From positions 86,011 through 150,010 of the forward strand of contig NZ_JANBBE010000017.1 of the NCBI RefSeq assembly GCF_024648825.1: a stretch of 64,000 nt of DNA, in the 5' to 3' direction. Position 1 is the stretch's first letter, and each line of letters begins with the position of its first letter. Source of the stretch: Lentzea californiensis (GTDB lineage Bacteria > Actinomycetota > Actinomycetes > Mycobacteriales > Pseudonocardiaceae). The translations under genes were made by a program, and so were the position numbers. Positions 1 through 7,798 of the stretch are shown here, in pieces. A model generated the notes under the pieces. That model was not told the origin of the DNA, did no database searches, and saw only the letters and a list, made by a program, of their open reading frames with translations.

Positions 1-1
1 G

Positions 2-1108
2 GAGAACCCCGACCACCTCGACGCGTTCTTCCAGCTCGACCACCTCGCCACCCGTGCGCGCCGCAACGCCGAGAACCTGATCATCCTGACCGGCGAGCAG
101 CCCGGCCGGCAGTGGCGCAAGCCCGTGCGCATGCTCGACGTCGTGCGCGCCGCCGTCGCGGAGACCGAGCAGTACGCCCGCGTGAAGGTCAACCCGGTGC
201 CCGAGGTCGCGCTGGTCGGCGCCGCCGTCGCGGACACCATCCACCTGATCGCCGAGCTCGTCGACAACGCGACGTCGTTCTCCTCGCCGCGCTCGCAGGT
301 CGAGATCCACAGCAGCGAGGTGCCGCAGGGCCTCGTCATCGAGATCGAGGACCACGGCCTCGGCATCAAGCCCGACGACCGTGAACTGCATAACAAGATG
401 CTGGCCGCGCCGCCGGACTTCGAGGCGATGAGGCTGCGCGGCGAGTCCCGCCTGGGCCTGTTCGTCGTCGCCCGGCTGGCCGCTCGCCGCAACATCCACG
501 TCGAGCTGCGCGACTGCCCGTCCGGCGGCACCATCGCGCTGGTCCTGATCCCGTCCGAGCTGATCGTCGGCGAGGTGGGCGCGGCCGACCCGGCGGACTC
601 CCAGCAGATGCCCAAGCCGACGTTCCGCCAGCAGGCACTGCAGCAGGCCTCGCGGTCACCGGAGGCCCTGGAGGCCTCGGTGCCGATGCAGGGCGACCTG
701 GTGCGCGACTCCCGGCACGGCGAGAAGCCCACCGAGACCTTCCGCCTGGACGACTTCTGGGCCGGGAGGGCAGTGGGAAACGACCTGGACCCAGGCCCGG
801 ACAGGGACCTGGACAGCAGCAGTGGACACATCGAGCTGCCCCGGGAAGACCGCCTGACCGGGGTGTGGCCGGCCGACGACCCGGCGGAAGGTGAGGCGAC
901 GACGCGTCAGAACACCCGGCCGGAGCTGCCCCGCCGCAGGCGGCAGCAGCACCTCGTACCGCAGCTGGCCAACGACGAACCCCGGCCGATGCCCGAACTC
1001 GCGGAGTTCGACCCCGAGGAACGGGCGGAACGCACCCGCGACGGAATGTCCGCCTTCCAGCAGGGCACGCGCAACGCCCGCCAGGCCGACGACGTCGTGG
1101 AACCGTGA
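2..1108 (+). CDS. Conservon histidine-kinase-like ATPase (CvnA type), 5' end missing
   Basis: The reading frame is open from base 2, so the N-terminus (normally extracellular sensor, membrane segments and HAMP) lies outside the window; 368 residues remain. A GHKL ATPase domain is visible: N-box ELVDNATSF, G1-like IEDHGLGI, G2-like LGLFVVARLA and GGTIALVLIP. A dimerisation-like helix rich in His and Asn precedes it and a long acidic/basic disordered tail follows. This is the first gene of a conservon, a membrane-associated complex that resembles eukaryotic GPCR/G-protein signalling and pairs with the roadblock, DUF742 and GTPase genes that follow. Its signal is unknown. Confidence 0.9.
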   Translation, partial: ENPDHLDAFFQLDHLATRARRNAENLIILTGEQPGRQWRKPVRMLDVVRAAVAETEQYARVKVNPVPEVALVGAAVADTIHLIAELVDNATSFSSPRSQVEIHSSEVPQGLVIEIEDHGLGIKPDDRELHNKMLAAPPDFEAMRLRGESRLGLFVVARLAARRNIHVELRDCPSGGTIALVLIPSELIVGEVGAADPADSQQMPKPTFRQQALQQASRSPEALEASVPMQGDLVRDSRHGEKPTETFRLDDFWAGRAVGNDLDPGPDRDLDSSSGHIELPREDRLTGVWPADDPAEGEATTRQNTRPELPRRRRQQHLVPQLANDEPRPMPELAEFDPEERAERTRDGMSAFQQGTRNARQADDVVEP

Positions 1109-1133
1109 TCACGAAACTGAAAGGGCTATTTCC

Positions 1134-1571
1134 GTGGACGACCTGACCGGCGGGCACCCCGAGCTCAACTGGCTGCTGGAGGACCTCGTCGCGAGAGTGG
1201 TCGGTGCCCGGCACGCGGTGGTGCTCTCCGCGGACGGCCTGCTGCTCGCCCACTCACCCGAGCTCTCCAAGGACGACTCCGACCACCTCTCGGCGATGGC
1301 GTCGGCGTTCCAGAGCCTCGCTCGCGGCACCGGACGGCACTTCGGAGGTGGACAGGTCCGCCAGACCATCGTGGAGATGGAACGCGCGCACCTGTTCGTC
1401 ACAGCGGCGGGGCAGGGCGCCTGCCTCGCGGTGGTGGGTGACGAGGACGCGGACATGGGCATGATCGCCTACGAGATGAACATGCTCGTGAAGCGCGTCG
1501 GCGCGTACCTCTCGTCGGCGCCCAGAACACTGGCGTCACCGAGGATGCCCAACCCCCTCGGGCTGTCATGA
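1134..1571 (+). CDS. Roadblock/LC7 domain protein (CvnB type)
   Basis: 145 residues from the GTG at 1134, 25 bp after the kinase stop. The whole protein is one roadblock/LC7 fold: an N-terminal helix LNWLLEDLVARVVG, then strands HAVVLSADGLLLA and HLFVTAAGQGACLAVVGD, and the long C-terminal helix MIAYEMNMLVKRVGAYL. Roadblock proteins act as partners or GTPase-activating-type regulators of small GTPases, and in conservons they work with the CvnD GTPase. An in-frame upstream extension exists but has kinase-antisense composition and no start with a ribosome site. The stop overlaps the next start (ATGA). Confidence 0.92.
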   Translation: MDDLTGGHPELNWLLEDLVARVVGARHAVVLSADGLLLAHSPELSKDDSDHLSAMASAFQSLARGTGRHFGGGQVRQTIVEMERAHLFVTAAGQGACLAVVGDEDADMGMIAYEMNMLVKRVGAYLSSAPRTLASPRMPNPLGLS

Positions 1572-1945
1572 GCAACTCCTCCGACTGGTGGTACGACGAG
1601 GCGGCGGGCCCCATGGTCCGCCCGTACGCGATGGTGAGCGGCCGCACCAGGCCCAAGCCCGCCGGCGAGGACCTGACCCTGACGACCCAGGTCCGGTCGC
1701 TGCGCACGACGACGGACCAGGGCACGCTGGCGGTGGAGCACCTGGAGATCATCAAACTCTGCCGGAAACCGCTCTCCGTCGCGGAGGTCGCCGCCTACCT
1801 GCACGCGCCGCTCGTCGTGGTGAAGGTGCTCCTGAGCGACCTCATCCAGCGCGGTGACGTCATCACCAGCGGCCCGGCCACCACGGTGGCCCCGGTCGAC
1901 ATGAACCTACTCCAGAAGGTGCTCGATGGTGTCCGTGCAATCTGA
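1568..1945 (+). CDS. DUF742 protein (CvnC type)
   Basis: 125 residues starting at the ATG that overlaps the roadblock stop by 4 bp. The sequence has the DUF742 pattern: an N-terminal WWYDEAAGPMVRPYAMVSGR, then a winged-helix-like part with IIKLCRKPLSVAEVAAYL, and the ending VDMNLLQKVLDGVRAI. DUF742 proteins are the third conservon member and probably bridge kinase-like and GTPase components; their biochemistry is poorly known. The 3' end overlaps the GTPase gene by 20 bp, showing strong translational coupling. Confidence 0.92.
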   Translation: MSNSSDWWYDEAAGPMVRPYAMVSGRTRPKPAGEDLTLTTQVRSLRTTTDQGTLAVEHLEIIKLCRKPLSVAEVAAYLHAPLVVVKVLLSDLIQRGDVITSGPATTVAPVDMNLLQKVLDGVRAI

Positions 1946-2534
1946 TCGGCCCGGTGCCGGGCAGGGCGGGGAAGAGCTCCTCGTCCCCTCGTCGGTCAAG
2001 ATCGTCGTCGCCGGCGGCTTCGGCGTCGGCAAGACCACGATGGTCGGCGCGGTCAGCGAGATCACCCCGCTGCGGACCGAGGAGCTCCTCACCGAGGCGG
2101 GCGAGGAGATCGACGACCTCTACGGCGTCGAGGGCAAGACCACCACGACGGTCGCGCTGGACTTCGGCCGCATCACGATCAACCCCGAGCTGGTCCTCTA
2201 CCTGTTCGGCACACCGGGCCAGGACCGCTTCTGGTTCCTGTGGGACGAGCTCGCGATCGGCGCGATCGGCGCGGTCGTCCTGGTCGACACCCGCAGGCTC
2301 GACGCCGGCTTCGGCGCGATCGACTTCTTCGAACGCAGGGGCATCCCGTTCGTCGTGGCGGTGAACTGCTTCCAGGGCAGCCACTCCTACACGGCGGAGG
2401 AGATGCGCGTGGCGCTCGACGTCGCGGACACGGTGCCGCTGGTGCTGTGCGACGCACGCGACCGCGAGTCGTGCAAGGCGGTGCTGGTCCGCGTGATCGA
2501 GCACGCGATGAACCGGCTCGACGTGATGGCCTGA
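1926..2534 (+). CDS. Conservon small GTPase (CvnD type)
   Basis: 202 residues. The P-loop is GGFGVGKTT near residue 30 and the switch II region is LFGTPGQDRFWFLWDEL, where GTPGQ stands in for the usual DxxGQ. The NKxD base-specificity motif is degenerate (AVNCF), as is usual in this family. The ATG at 1926 gives the natural N-terminus, with a disordered lead before the P-loop. It is the output GTPase of the conservon and sits last in the operon, 20 bp inside the DUF742 frame. Conservons in Streptomyces affect development and antibiotic production; the role here is unknown. Confidence 0.92.
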   Translation: MVSVQSDRPGAGQGGEELLVPSSVKIVVAGGFGVGKTTMVGAVSEITPLRTEELLTEAGEEIDDLYGVEGKTTTTVALDFGRITINPELVLYLFGTPGQDRFWFLWDELAIGAIGAVVLVDTRRLDAGFGAIDFFERRGIPFVVAVNCFQGSHSYTAEEMRVALDVADTVPLVLCDARDRESCKAVLVRVIEHAMNRLDVMA

Positions 2535-2553
2535 TCTTCAGCGCCGGATGTGC

Positions 2554-2602
2554 GATGAGGGGAGCTTTCATAAACCTGGGGTTTATGAAAGCTCCCCTCA
2601 TC
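2554..2602. terminator. Perfect 22-bp-arm palindrome between convergent genes
   Basis: Bases 2554-2575 and 2581-2602 are exact reverse complements separated by the 5-nt loop CTGGG. The palindrome lies between the ends of the plus-strand conservon (2534) and the minus-strand tryptophanase (2638). It can act as a bidirectional terminator, although there is no strong U-tract. The core GGGAGCTTTCAT is AT-richer than its surroundings, so it may alternatively belong to a dispersed palindromic repeat family. Confidence 0.75.
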
Positions 2603-2637
2603 AACTTCCTGCATCGGGCATATCGGGCCGCGGGACG

Positions 2638-4038
2638 CTACGGCCGGACCTGTTCCAGCCGGCAGCGGAACGGCCTGAGGATCGGCGGCACCTCGGTGAG
2701 CCGGTAGCCGGGCACGCGTTCGGGGTTCTTGGCGATGGACGCGAGCGTCTCCGCCACGTACTCCAGGTGGCTGCGGGTGTAGACGCGGCGCGGGATCGCG
2801 AGCCGCACCAGCTCGAACGGCGCGGGCGTGATCAGGTCGCCGGAGGAGTCGATGTCGCCGAGGTAGAGCGAACCCACCTCGGCGCAACGGATCCCGCCCG
2901 CGAGGTAGAGCTCCGACGCGAGCGCGTGACCGGTGAAGCGGCTCGGCGGGATGTGCGGCAGCAGCCTGCCCGCGTTGAGGTAGACCGCGTGCACGCCCGC
3001 GGGCCGCACACTGTCCACACCGGCCTCTCGCGCGCAGTCGGCGAGGTACGCGGTGGCCTCGGCCCGCTCGCGCAGGTACAGCGGATCGGTGACCTCGAGC
3101 AGGCCCTGCGCGCACATGTCGAGGTCGCGGCCGGACAGCCCGCCGTACGTGCTGAACCCCTCGGTGGCGATCAGCAGGAGTTCGCACTGCTTGGCCAGAT
3201 CGGCGTCCTGCAGCGCGAGCATCCCTCCGATGTGGACGATGCCGTCCTTCTTCAGGCTCAGCACGCACCCGTCGGCGAGGCGGAACGCCTTCTTCGCGAC
3301 CTCGCGCGGAGTGTGGTCGCGGTACTTCTCCTCCCGCTGCGTCACGAGCCACGCGTTCTCGGCGAACCGGGCCGCGTCGAGGATGAACGGCACGCCGTGC
3401 CTGCGGCACAACTTCTTCACGGCCTTGAGGTTCGCCATCGACACCGGCTGCCCGCCGCCACCGTTGTTGGTGATCGTCATGAGCACCAGGCCGATGTCCT
3501 CGGGCCCCTCCAGCACCGCTTCGAGTGCTTCCAGGTCGATGTTGCCCTTGAACGGCTCGTCGCTGTCGAGGTCCGCGAAGGCCGGCGACGGCAGGTCGCG
3601 CACCACGCCGCCCGCCAGTTCGACGTTCGCGCGGGTGGTGTCGAAGTGCGTGTTGCTGACCGAGAGCTGTCCCGGCTTCAGCAGCGCGCTGAACAGGATC
3701 CGTTCCGCCGCACGGCCCTGGTGCACGGGCAGGATGTGGTCGTACCCCGTGAGTTCCCCGGTCACCTCGCGGAACCGGAACCAGGACCTGGACCCCGCGT
3801 ACGTCTCGTCGCCGCGCATCCCGGCGGCCTGCTGCTCCGCGGACAACGCGCCGGTGCCGGAGTCGCTCAGCAGGTCGATCGTGACGTCCTCCGCCGTGAG
3901 GTTGAACTGGTTGTACCCGGCTTCGGCGTAGCGGCGTTCCCGGTACTCGCGGGTGGTGATGGGGATGGGCTCGACGACCTTGATGCGGTAAGGCTCCACG
4001 GCGGTGGCCTTTCTGGTGCAGCGTGGGGTTTGTTTCAT
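2638..4038 (-). CDS. tnaA: Tryptophanase (tryptophan indole-lyase)
   Basis: 466 residues, a PLP-dependent beta-eliminating lyase that splits tryptophan into indole, pyruvate and ammonia. The whole protein follows the tryptophanase/tyrosine phenol-lyase pattern: DLLSDSGTGA, THQGRAAE-type HQGRAAE, GGQPVSMANLKAV, LDAARFAENAW, the PLP lysine in LSLKKDGIVHIGG, and LVRLAIPRRVYT. The segment GIRCAEVGSLYLG has Val where tyrosine phenol-lyases carry the phenol-binding Arg of their MERG motif, which favours tryptophanase. A GTG at 3999 preceded by GAAAGG may be the true start (453 aa); it begins closer to the E. coli TnaA N-terminus. It lies 25 bp behind the prenyltransferase gene in one operon, so it probably supplies or cleaves the (prenyl)tryptophan intermediate. 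Confidence 0.93.
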   Translation of the reverse strand: MKQTPRCTRKATAVEPYRIKVVEPIPITTREYRERRYAEAGYNQFNLTAEDVTIDLLSDSGTGALSAEQQAAGMRGDETYAGSRSWFRFREVTGELTGYDHILPVHQGRAAERILFSALLKPGQLSVSNTHFDTTRANVELAGGVVRDLPSPAFADLDSDEPFKGNIDLEALEAVLEGPEDIGLVLMTITNNGGGGQPVSMANLKAVKKLCRRHGVPFILDAARFAENAWLVTQREEKYRDHTPREVAKKAFRLADGCVLSLKKDGIVHIGGMLALQDADLAKQCELLLIATEGFSTYGGLSGRDLDMCAQGLLEVTDPLYLRERAEATAYLADCAREAGVDSVRPAGVHAVYLNAGRLLPHIPPSRFTGHALASELYLAGGIRCAEVGSLYLGDIDSSGDLITPAPFELVRLAIPRRVYTRSHLEYVAETLASIAKNPERVPGYRLTEVPPILRPFRCRLEQVRP

Positions 4039-4040
4039 GG

Positions 4041-4057
4041 GTCTCGTTCGACGAGAC
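4041..4057 (-). other. Small hairpin in the 25-bp gap of the prenyl-indole operon
   Basis: GTCTCGT (4041-4047) and ACGAGAC (4051-4057) form a 7-bp stem with a 3-nt loop just upstream of the tryptophanase ATG. It has no U-tract. It could tune tryptophanase expression relative to the prenyltransferase or favour initiation at the downstream GTG (3999); that is inference. Confidence 0.4.
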
Positions 4058-4063
4058 AGACCC

Positions 4064-5158
4064 CTAAGCGGATAGTGCGGTGGTGCGGGGTCGCGTGACG
4101 TCGTAGGCCTCGGACGACAGGTAGACCGAGACCCCGGGCTTCGGCAGGCCCAGGCGCAGGGACACGTGGGCGATCAGCCCCGCGCCGTCGCCGAGCGGCC
4201 GCCGGACGAGGCTCGCGAGCGCCATGACGAACGGCGTGGTGTCGAGCCCGCACCGCGCCATGATCGCCAGCACGCGTTCGCACGCCTCCAGGTCGTCCTG
4301 CACGTAGTCCCGCACCGGGATGTAGAGGGAGTAGCCGCTGGGCCGGTCCGTGTCGCCGGACAGGAACGTGTAGCTCGACATCAGCGGGCGCCCGGAGAAC
4401 GGTCCGTTGCCGCCGCGGGCGAGCTCGCAGACGTCCGCCAGGAGCACCGGGTCGACGTCCGGGGTCGCCGCCGCGGCCCGCACCACGTCCGCGATCATCG
4501 CGTCGTCGTGCGACACGTAGGTCTTCACCCGCGCCCGGTTCTCGTCCGTGAGGTCGAGGGCGAAGAAGGAGAACCGGTCCAGCCCCTCGCGCCGCAGCCC
4601 GTGCTCGGCGACGACGGGGAACGCAGAGTCCAGGCCGAGCCGGGCGAGTGCCTCCGCGACCAGGCCGGTCGAGTCGTCCCGGCCGCGCGTCTCCGGGTTG
4701 AGGTAGACCTTGACCGCGGGCGTGCCCGACGGCTGGACGATCAGCGAGTACCAGAACGCGAACGCGCCCTGCGGGTCGTCCGGCAGGAACAGGTCGCGCA
4801 CCCGGTCGAACTGCCCGAGCCGCAGGTCGTACCGGTCCGCGAGCCGGTCCAGCACGCCGAGCGCGGCGGCCAGGTTGGCCTGTCTGCCGGGCTTCTCGGC
4901 GAGCGACTCGACGATCATGCGAACGGCGGGGCGTTCGTTTTGGGCCAAAGCCACCGAGAATTCGACGGGGGAGTGGTCGTCGGCGACGAATGAGGGCCAA
5001 TGGGGAACTGCGGAGAGGGGCACGCGGGAGCCGGGGCCTAATGCCTCACCCAGCAGTTCTGTCGCCGTATTGGCAGAACCCGCTAAACCGACGGCGCGCA
5101 GGAGGTTGCGTAGTTGGCCAATGGCGAAATCGTGCAACGAGACGACTGGCGCGCTCAA
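4064..5158 (-). CDS. ABBA-fold aromatic prenyltransferase, indole/tryptophan DMATS type
   Basis: 364 residues from a TTG start with AGGAG nine bases upstream. The protein matches bacterial DMATS-type prenyltransferases (IptA/SCO7467 group): FSVALAQNERPAVRMIVESL carries the tryptophan-binding Glu region, and the basic and Tyr residues of the diphosphate shield are seen in AVKVYLNPETRG, ARVKTYVSHDD, SGYSLYIPVRDY and GVSVYLSSEAYDV. These enzymes transfer dimethylallyl from DMAPP to the indole ring, usually at C5, C6 or C7, without a DDxxD metal motif. The directly following tryptophanase gene repeats the gene pair known from 5- and 6-dimethylallyl-indole pathways of Streptomyces. The regiospecificity cannot be read from the sequence. 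Confidence 0.9.
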   Translation of the reverse strand: MSAPVVSLHDFAIGQLRNLLRAVGLAGSANTATELLGEALGPGSRVPLSAVPHWPSFVADDHSPVEFSVALAQNERPAVRMIVESLAEKPGRQANLAAALGVLDRLADRYDLRLGQFDRVRDLFLPDDPQGAFAFWYSLIVQPSGTPAVKVYLNPETRGRDDSTGLVAEALARLGLDSAFPVVAEHGLRREGLDRFSFFALDLTDENRARVKTYVSHDDAMIADVVRAAAATPDVDPVLLADVCELARGGNGPFSGRPLMSSYTFLSGDTDRPSGYSLYIPVRDYVQDDLEACERVLAIMARCGLDTTPFVMALASLVRRPLGDGAGLIAHVSLRLGLPKPGVSVYLSSEAYDVTRPRTTALSA

Positions 5159-5477
5159 GATGGGGCACTCCTGATCGGCCGGGAATCAGTTCGGGTCGCA
5201 ATCCTGACGGGGTGGAATCGCGAAGTGAATTCTCTCAACCCGCCACATGCCCAGGTCAAGAGCCAAGGGGGTTGCGTGCGACACTCTGCGCTGTGATGAA
5301 GATTGCACCACTCGGCCTATTGACTTGACCGTTTCGACTGTTCTCGTGGGCAATTGCGTCTGCGAGTACGGGTGTGCTATGCGCGTCCGCTAAACGTGTC
5401 GCAGAGTAAGGTTTGTGTCATTAGTGGCTCTCATGGTAAAGCGTCCGCATCGCGCCCGTTTGTCCCGGTACAAAAGA
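5159..5477. promoter_or_regulatory. 319-bp non-coding leader upstream of the prenyltransferase operon
   Basis: No coding pattern is visible on either strand, and the base composition is markedly AT-richer than the flanking genes. It must hold the promoter of the minus-strand prenyltransferase/tryptophanase operon. I could not identify a convincing -35/-10 pair or a palindromic operator. Confidence 0.5.
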
Positions 5478-5510
5478 AACGGGGGTGCCCGCGGCGCGGA
5501 CACCCCCGTT
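5478..5510 (-). terminator. Terminator of the lysyl oxidase/FAD oxidoreductase operon
   Basis: AACGGGGGTG (5478-5487) and CACCCCCGTT (5501-5510) form a 10-bp stem. On the minus strand it is followed by the T-rich run TTCTTTTG, giving a classical intrinsic terminator 21 bp after the stop of the gene ending at 5532. Confidence 0.85.
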
Positions 5511-5531
5511 CGGGGCTTGCAGACAAACTGC

Positions 5532-6488
5532 TCAGCTGCTCGACTTCGCGCACCGCTCTTTGCCGGGACAACTGCGGGTCATGCGCACCGACGGCGCATC
5601 TTCGATCGTGGCGGGCGGGTCCACGGCGCCGTTCGGCCACTGCACGGAGATCGCGATCGACGACGCGTTGTTGTCGTAGTTCTTCTCCAGCAACGCACGG
5701 TCGGAGTTCACGACGTTCACGACGTCGTACACGCCGGACTTCACGTGGGTCAGGTCGAGCCACTGGAAGTCGACCTCGTGCTTGTAGTCGTCGCCGGAAC
5801 CGACCGAGATGCCGAACATGACGTCCAAAGCGGACGGGTTGTGGTGTTCGCACATGTGGCCGTCCAGGCGCTGCGCGAGCTTGCCCTCCGGGCTCTCCGG
5901 ATTCGTCGGCCGGCGCGGGAGGTCGTCGGAGACCTCGTAGCGGTCGCCGATGCAGAAACCGTTCTTGCGGTCCGTCACGACCACGCGGCCGTCGGGCGCA
6001 CGCAGCTGGAAGTACTCGAAGTTGAGCAGGTGCCAGTGCGTGTGCGTGGGAGCGGGCTCGTAGTAGGCGCTGGACTTCGTCTCGCGGCGCGCCTCGTTGT
6101 ACGACCCGGCGATCGAACCGTCCACACCGGACTGGATGGCCTGCCGCACGTTCATCGTCGGCGTGGCGGTGCTGGCTCGGTGCGCGTGCAGCAGCAACGG
6201 GCCGTCACCCACGTTGTCGATCGAGGTGGTGAACCGCAGGCGCACGGCCTGCGCGCTGCCGCCGCGGAACATGCACTTGCCGCGCGGCGCCGAGGCGTCC
6301 TCCACGAGGCACACGTCCCAGGCGCGGCACAGCAGCGGGGAACCGTCGTGGCCGCCGGGGCAGCCGATGGGCGCCTGGCGGAGATCGGGCAGCAGCGGTG
6401 CGGGATCGGCCTGGACGTGCTGCGAGGAGACGAGGTTGACCGCGGTGATCGTCAGTGCTGCGATCACCGCGCCGAATCTGCTGACCAT
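5532..6488 (-). CDS. Secreted lysyl oxidase-family protein
   Basis: 318 residues with an N-terminal signal peptide (hydrophobic stretch residues 5-22, cleavage likely after HVQA). The lysyl oxidase fold is indicated by a cysteine-rich N-terminal part and by the copper-ligand segment THTHWHLLNFEYFQL, followed by NGFCIGD and the conserved CEHHNPSALD. Family members are copper amine oxidases that oxidise peptidyl-lysine; some bacterial members may only bind copper, and I cannot see which Tyr/Lys would form the quinone cofactor. The gene overlaps the FAD oxidoreductase by 25 bp and is last in a three-gene operon with a GT2, so its target may be an extracellular matrix or amino-sugar polymer (inference). 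Confidence 0.85.
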   Translation of the reverse strand: MVSRFGAVIAALTITAVNLVSSQHVQADPAPLLPDLRQAPIGCPGGHDGSPLLCRAWDVCLVEDASAPRGKCMFRGGSAQAVRLRFTTSIDNVGDGPLLLHAHRASTATPTMNVRQAIQSGVDGSIAGSYNEARRETKSSAYYEPAPTHTHWHLLNFEYFQLRAPDGRVVVTDRKNGFCIGDRYEVSDDLPRRPTNPESPEGKLAQRLDGHMCEHHNPSALDVMFGISVGSGDDYKHEVDFQWLDLTHVKSGVYDVVNVVNSDRALLEKNYDNNASSIAISVQWPNGAVDPPATIEDAPSVRMTRSCPGKERCAKSSS

Positions 6489-7798
6489 GCGGCGTTCTCC
6501 TGGTTCGAGGAGCTCCTGGCGTCGCGCAGGAGCGTGTCCGTCACCGAGTTGGAGAGCTCGACACTGGAGTTCCAGCTCGTGACGTCGGGGTAGACGTGGG
6601 CCGTGGTGGCGAGCAGCAGCCGGGTGCCGGGCACCTCGACGGCCGGGCGCTTCGTGAGGTACCCGAGCGGGTACACCGGTTCGACGAACGGTGCCTTGAA
6701 CACGCGCACCTCGTCGACGTCGTCAGCTGCAAGTCCTTGGTGGAGGCTCAGCAGCTGCTCGGTCCACCGGCGGGCGATGCTCCCGGAGTCCTCGCGGTAC
6801 AGCGCGGACTCGCGGTCGGTGTAGTGCATGACGTACACGAGGTGCCGGTCGCCGTACCGCTCGGAACCCGTCAGCGGGGTCATCTCGATCACGCCGTCGA
6901 AGTCCGTGCCCGAGCGGATCACCGGTGCCCAGTAGTGCCCGGACAACGGCTTGCGCAGGAAGAACACCGTGTTGACGACACCCTGGTACGGCAGCTGGAC
7001 GTCGGGCAGCAGCGGCACGAGATCGGGGTCCGCGATGGCGCGCAACGCGGGCAGCGGCACCGTGGAGACCGCGTGGTCCGCCTCGATCGTCTCGCCGTCG
7101 ATCAGCGTGACGAGCACCCGGTCCTCGCCGGCTTCGAGCCGACCGGCCGGGGCCGAGGTGCGGACCTCGCCGCCGTGGGCCTCGATGGACGCCCTCAGCG
7201 CGTCGATCACGCTCTTGTAGCCACCGGCCGGATAGCCGCGCACCGACTCGTTGCTCTCGCGGCCCAGGCGCTGCCACACGTACAGCGCGGGCACGTCACC
7301 GAACGCGGCACCGAACTTGGCGCCGAACAGCGGCGCGAGCAGCAGTTCCCAGATCTTGTCGCCGTACAGGCCGCGCAGCCAGTCCTCGGTGCGCATCCCG
7401 TCGAGGTCCTTGCCCTTGCCCAGCCTGCGCAGCAGCAACGAGACCACGCCGAAGCGGATCCGGTTCACGAGGCTCAGCGGCCGGAACCGCAGCAGGTCCA
7501 GCGCGGAGTTGAACGAGCGGTGCTCGCCCTCGACGACCATGCCCATCGAGGTGGGGTTCCAGTCGACGCCCTCGCGCAGGCCGACCTCGTCCAGCAAGGC
7601 CAGCAACGCCGTGTCGGTCGGCATCACGCAGTGGTAGAAGCGTTCCACCGACCGGCCCCGCGAGGTGAAGAACGTGCCGAGACCGCCGAGCTGGTCGCTC
7701 GCCTCCAGCAGCGTCACCGCCATGCCCTCGCGGGCGAGGCGGTGCGCGGTGGCGAGACCGCAGATGCCGCCGCCGATCACGACGACGCGCTGGGGCAT
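6464..7798 (-). CDS. FAD-dependent oxidoreductase of the protoporphyrinogen oxidase/amine oxidase type
   Basis: 444 residues. It starts with a Rossmann dinucleotide-binding site VVVIGGGICGLATAHRLA, then LEASDQLGGLGTFF, and ends with the second FAD-contact region around ATTAHVYPDVTSWN. This layout is shared by UDP-galactopyranose mutase-like and HemY-like flavoproteins found in polysaccharide loci, often next to a family 2 glycosyltransferase as here. It overlaps the GT2 stop by 1 bp and the lysyl oxidase start by 25 bp. Likely acts on a lipid-linked or nucleotide sugar; the substrate is not determinable. Confidence 0.8.
   Translation of the reverse strand: MPQRVVVIGGGICGLATAHRLAREGMAVTLLEASDQLGGLGTFFTSRGRSVERFYHCVMPTDTALLALLDEVGLREGVDWNPTSMGMVVEGEHRSFNSALDLLRFRPLSLVNRIRFGVVSLLLRRLGKGKDLDGMRTEDWLRGLYGDKIWELLLAPLFGAKFGAAFGDVPALYVWQRLGRESNESVRGYPAGGYKSVIDALRASIEAHGGEVRTSAPAGRLEAGEDRVLVTLIDGETIEADHAVSTVPLPALRAIADPDLVPLLPDVQLPYQGVVNTVFFLRKPLSGHYWAPVIRSGTDFDGVIEMTPLTGSERYGDRHLVYVMHYTDRESALYREDSGSIARRWTEQLLSLHQGLAADDVDEVRVFKAPFVEPVYPLGYLTKRPAVEVPGTRLLLATTAHVYPDVTSWNSSVELSNSVTDTLLRDARSSSNQENAAWSADSAR

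Noticed and set aside
3999..4063. TnaC-like leader peptide before tryptophanase
   Set aside because: The short region between the genes has no separate small frame with a critical Trp and no Rho-site pattern; only a small hairpin is present.
2548..4098. 516-residue plus-strand open frame over the tryptophanase gene
   Set aside because: Antisense of a clear tryptophanase; composition is Arg/Val/Glu/His-rich with no recognisable domain, as expected of high-GC shadow frames.
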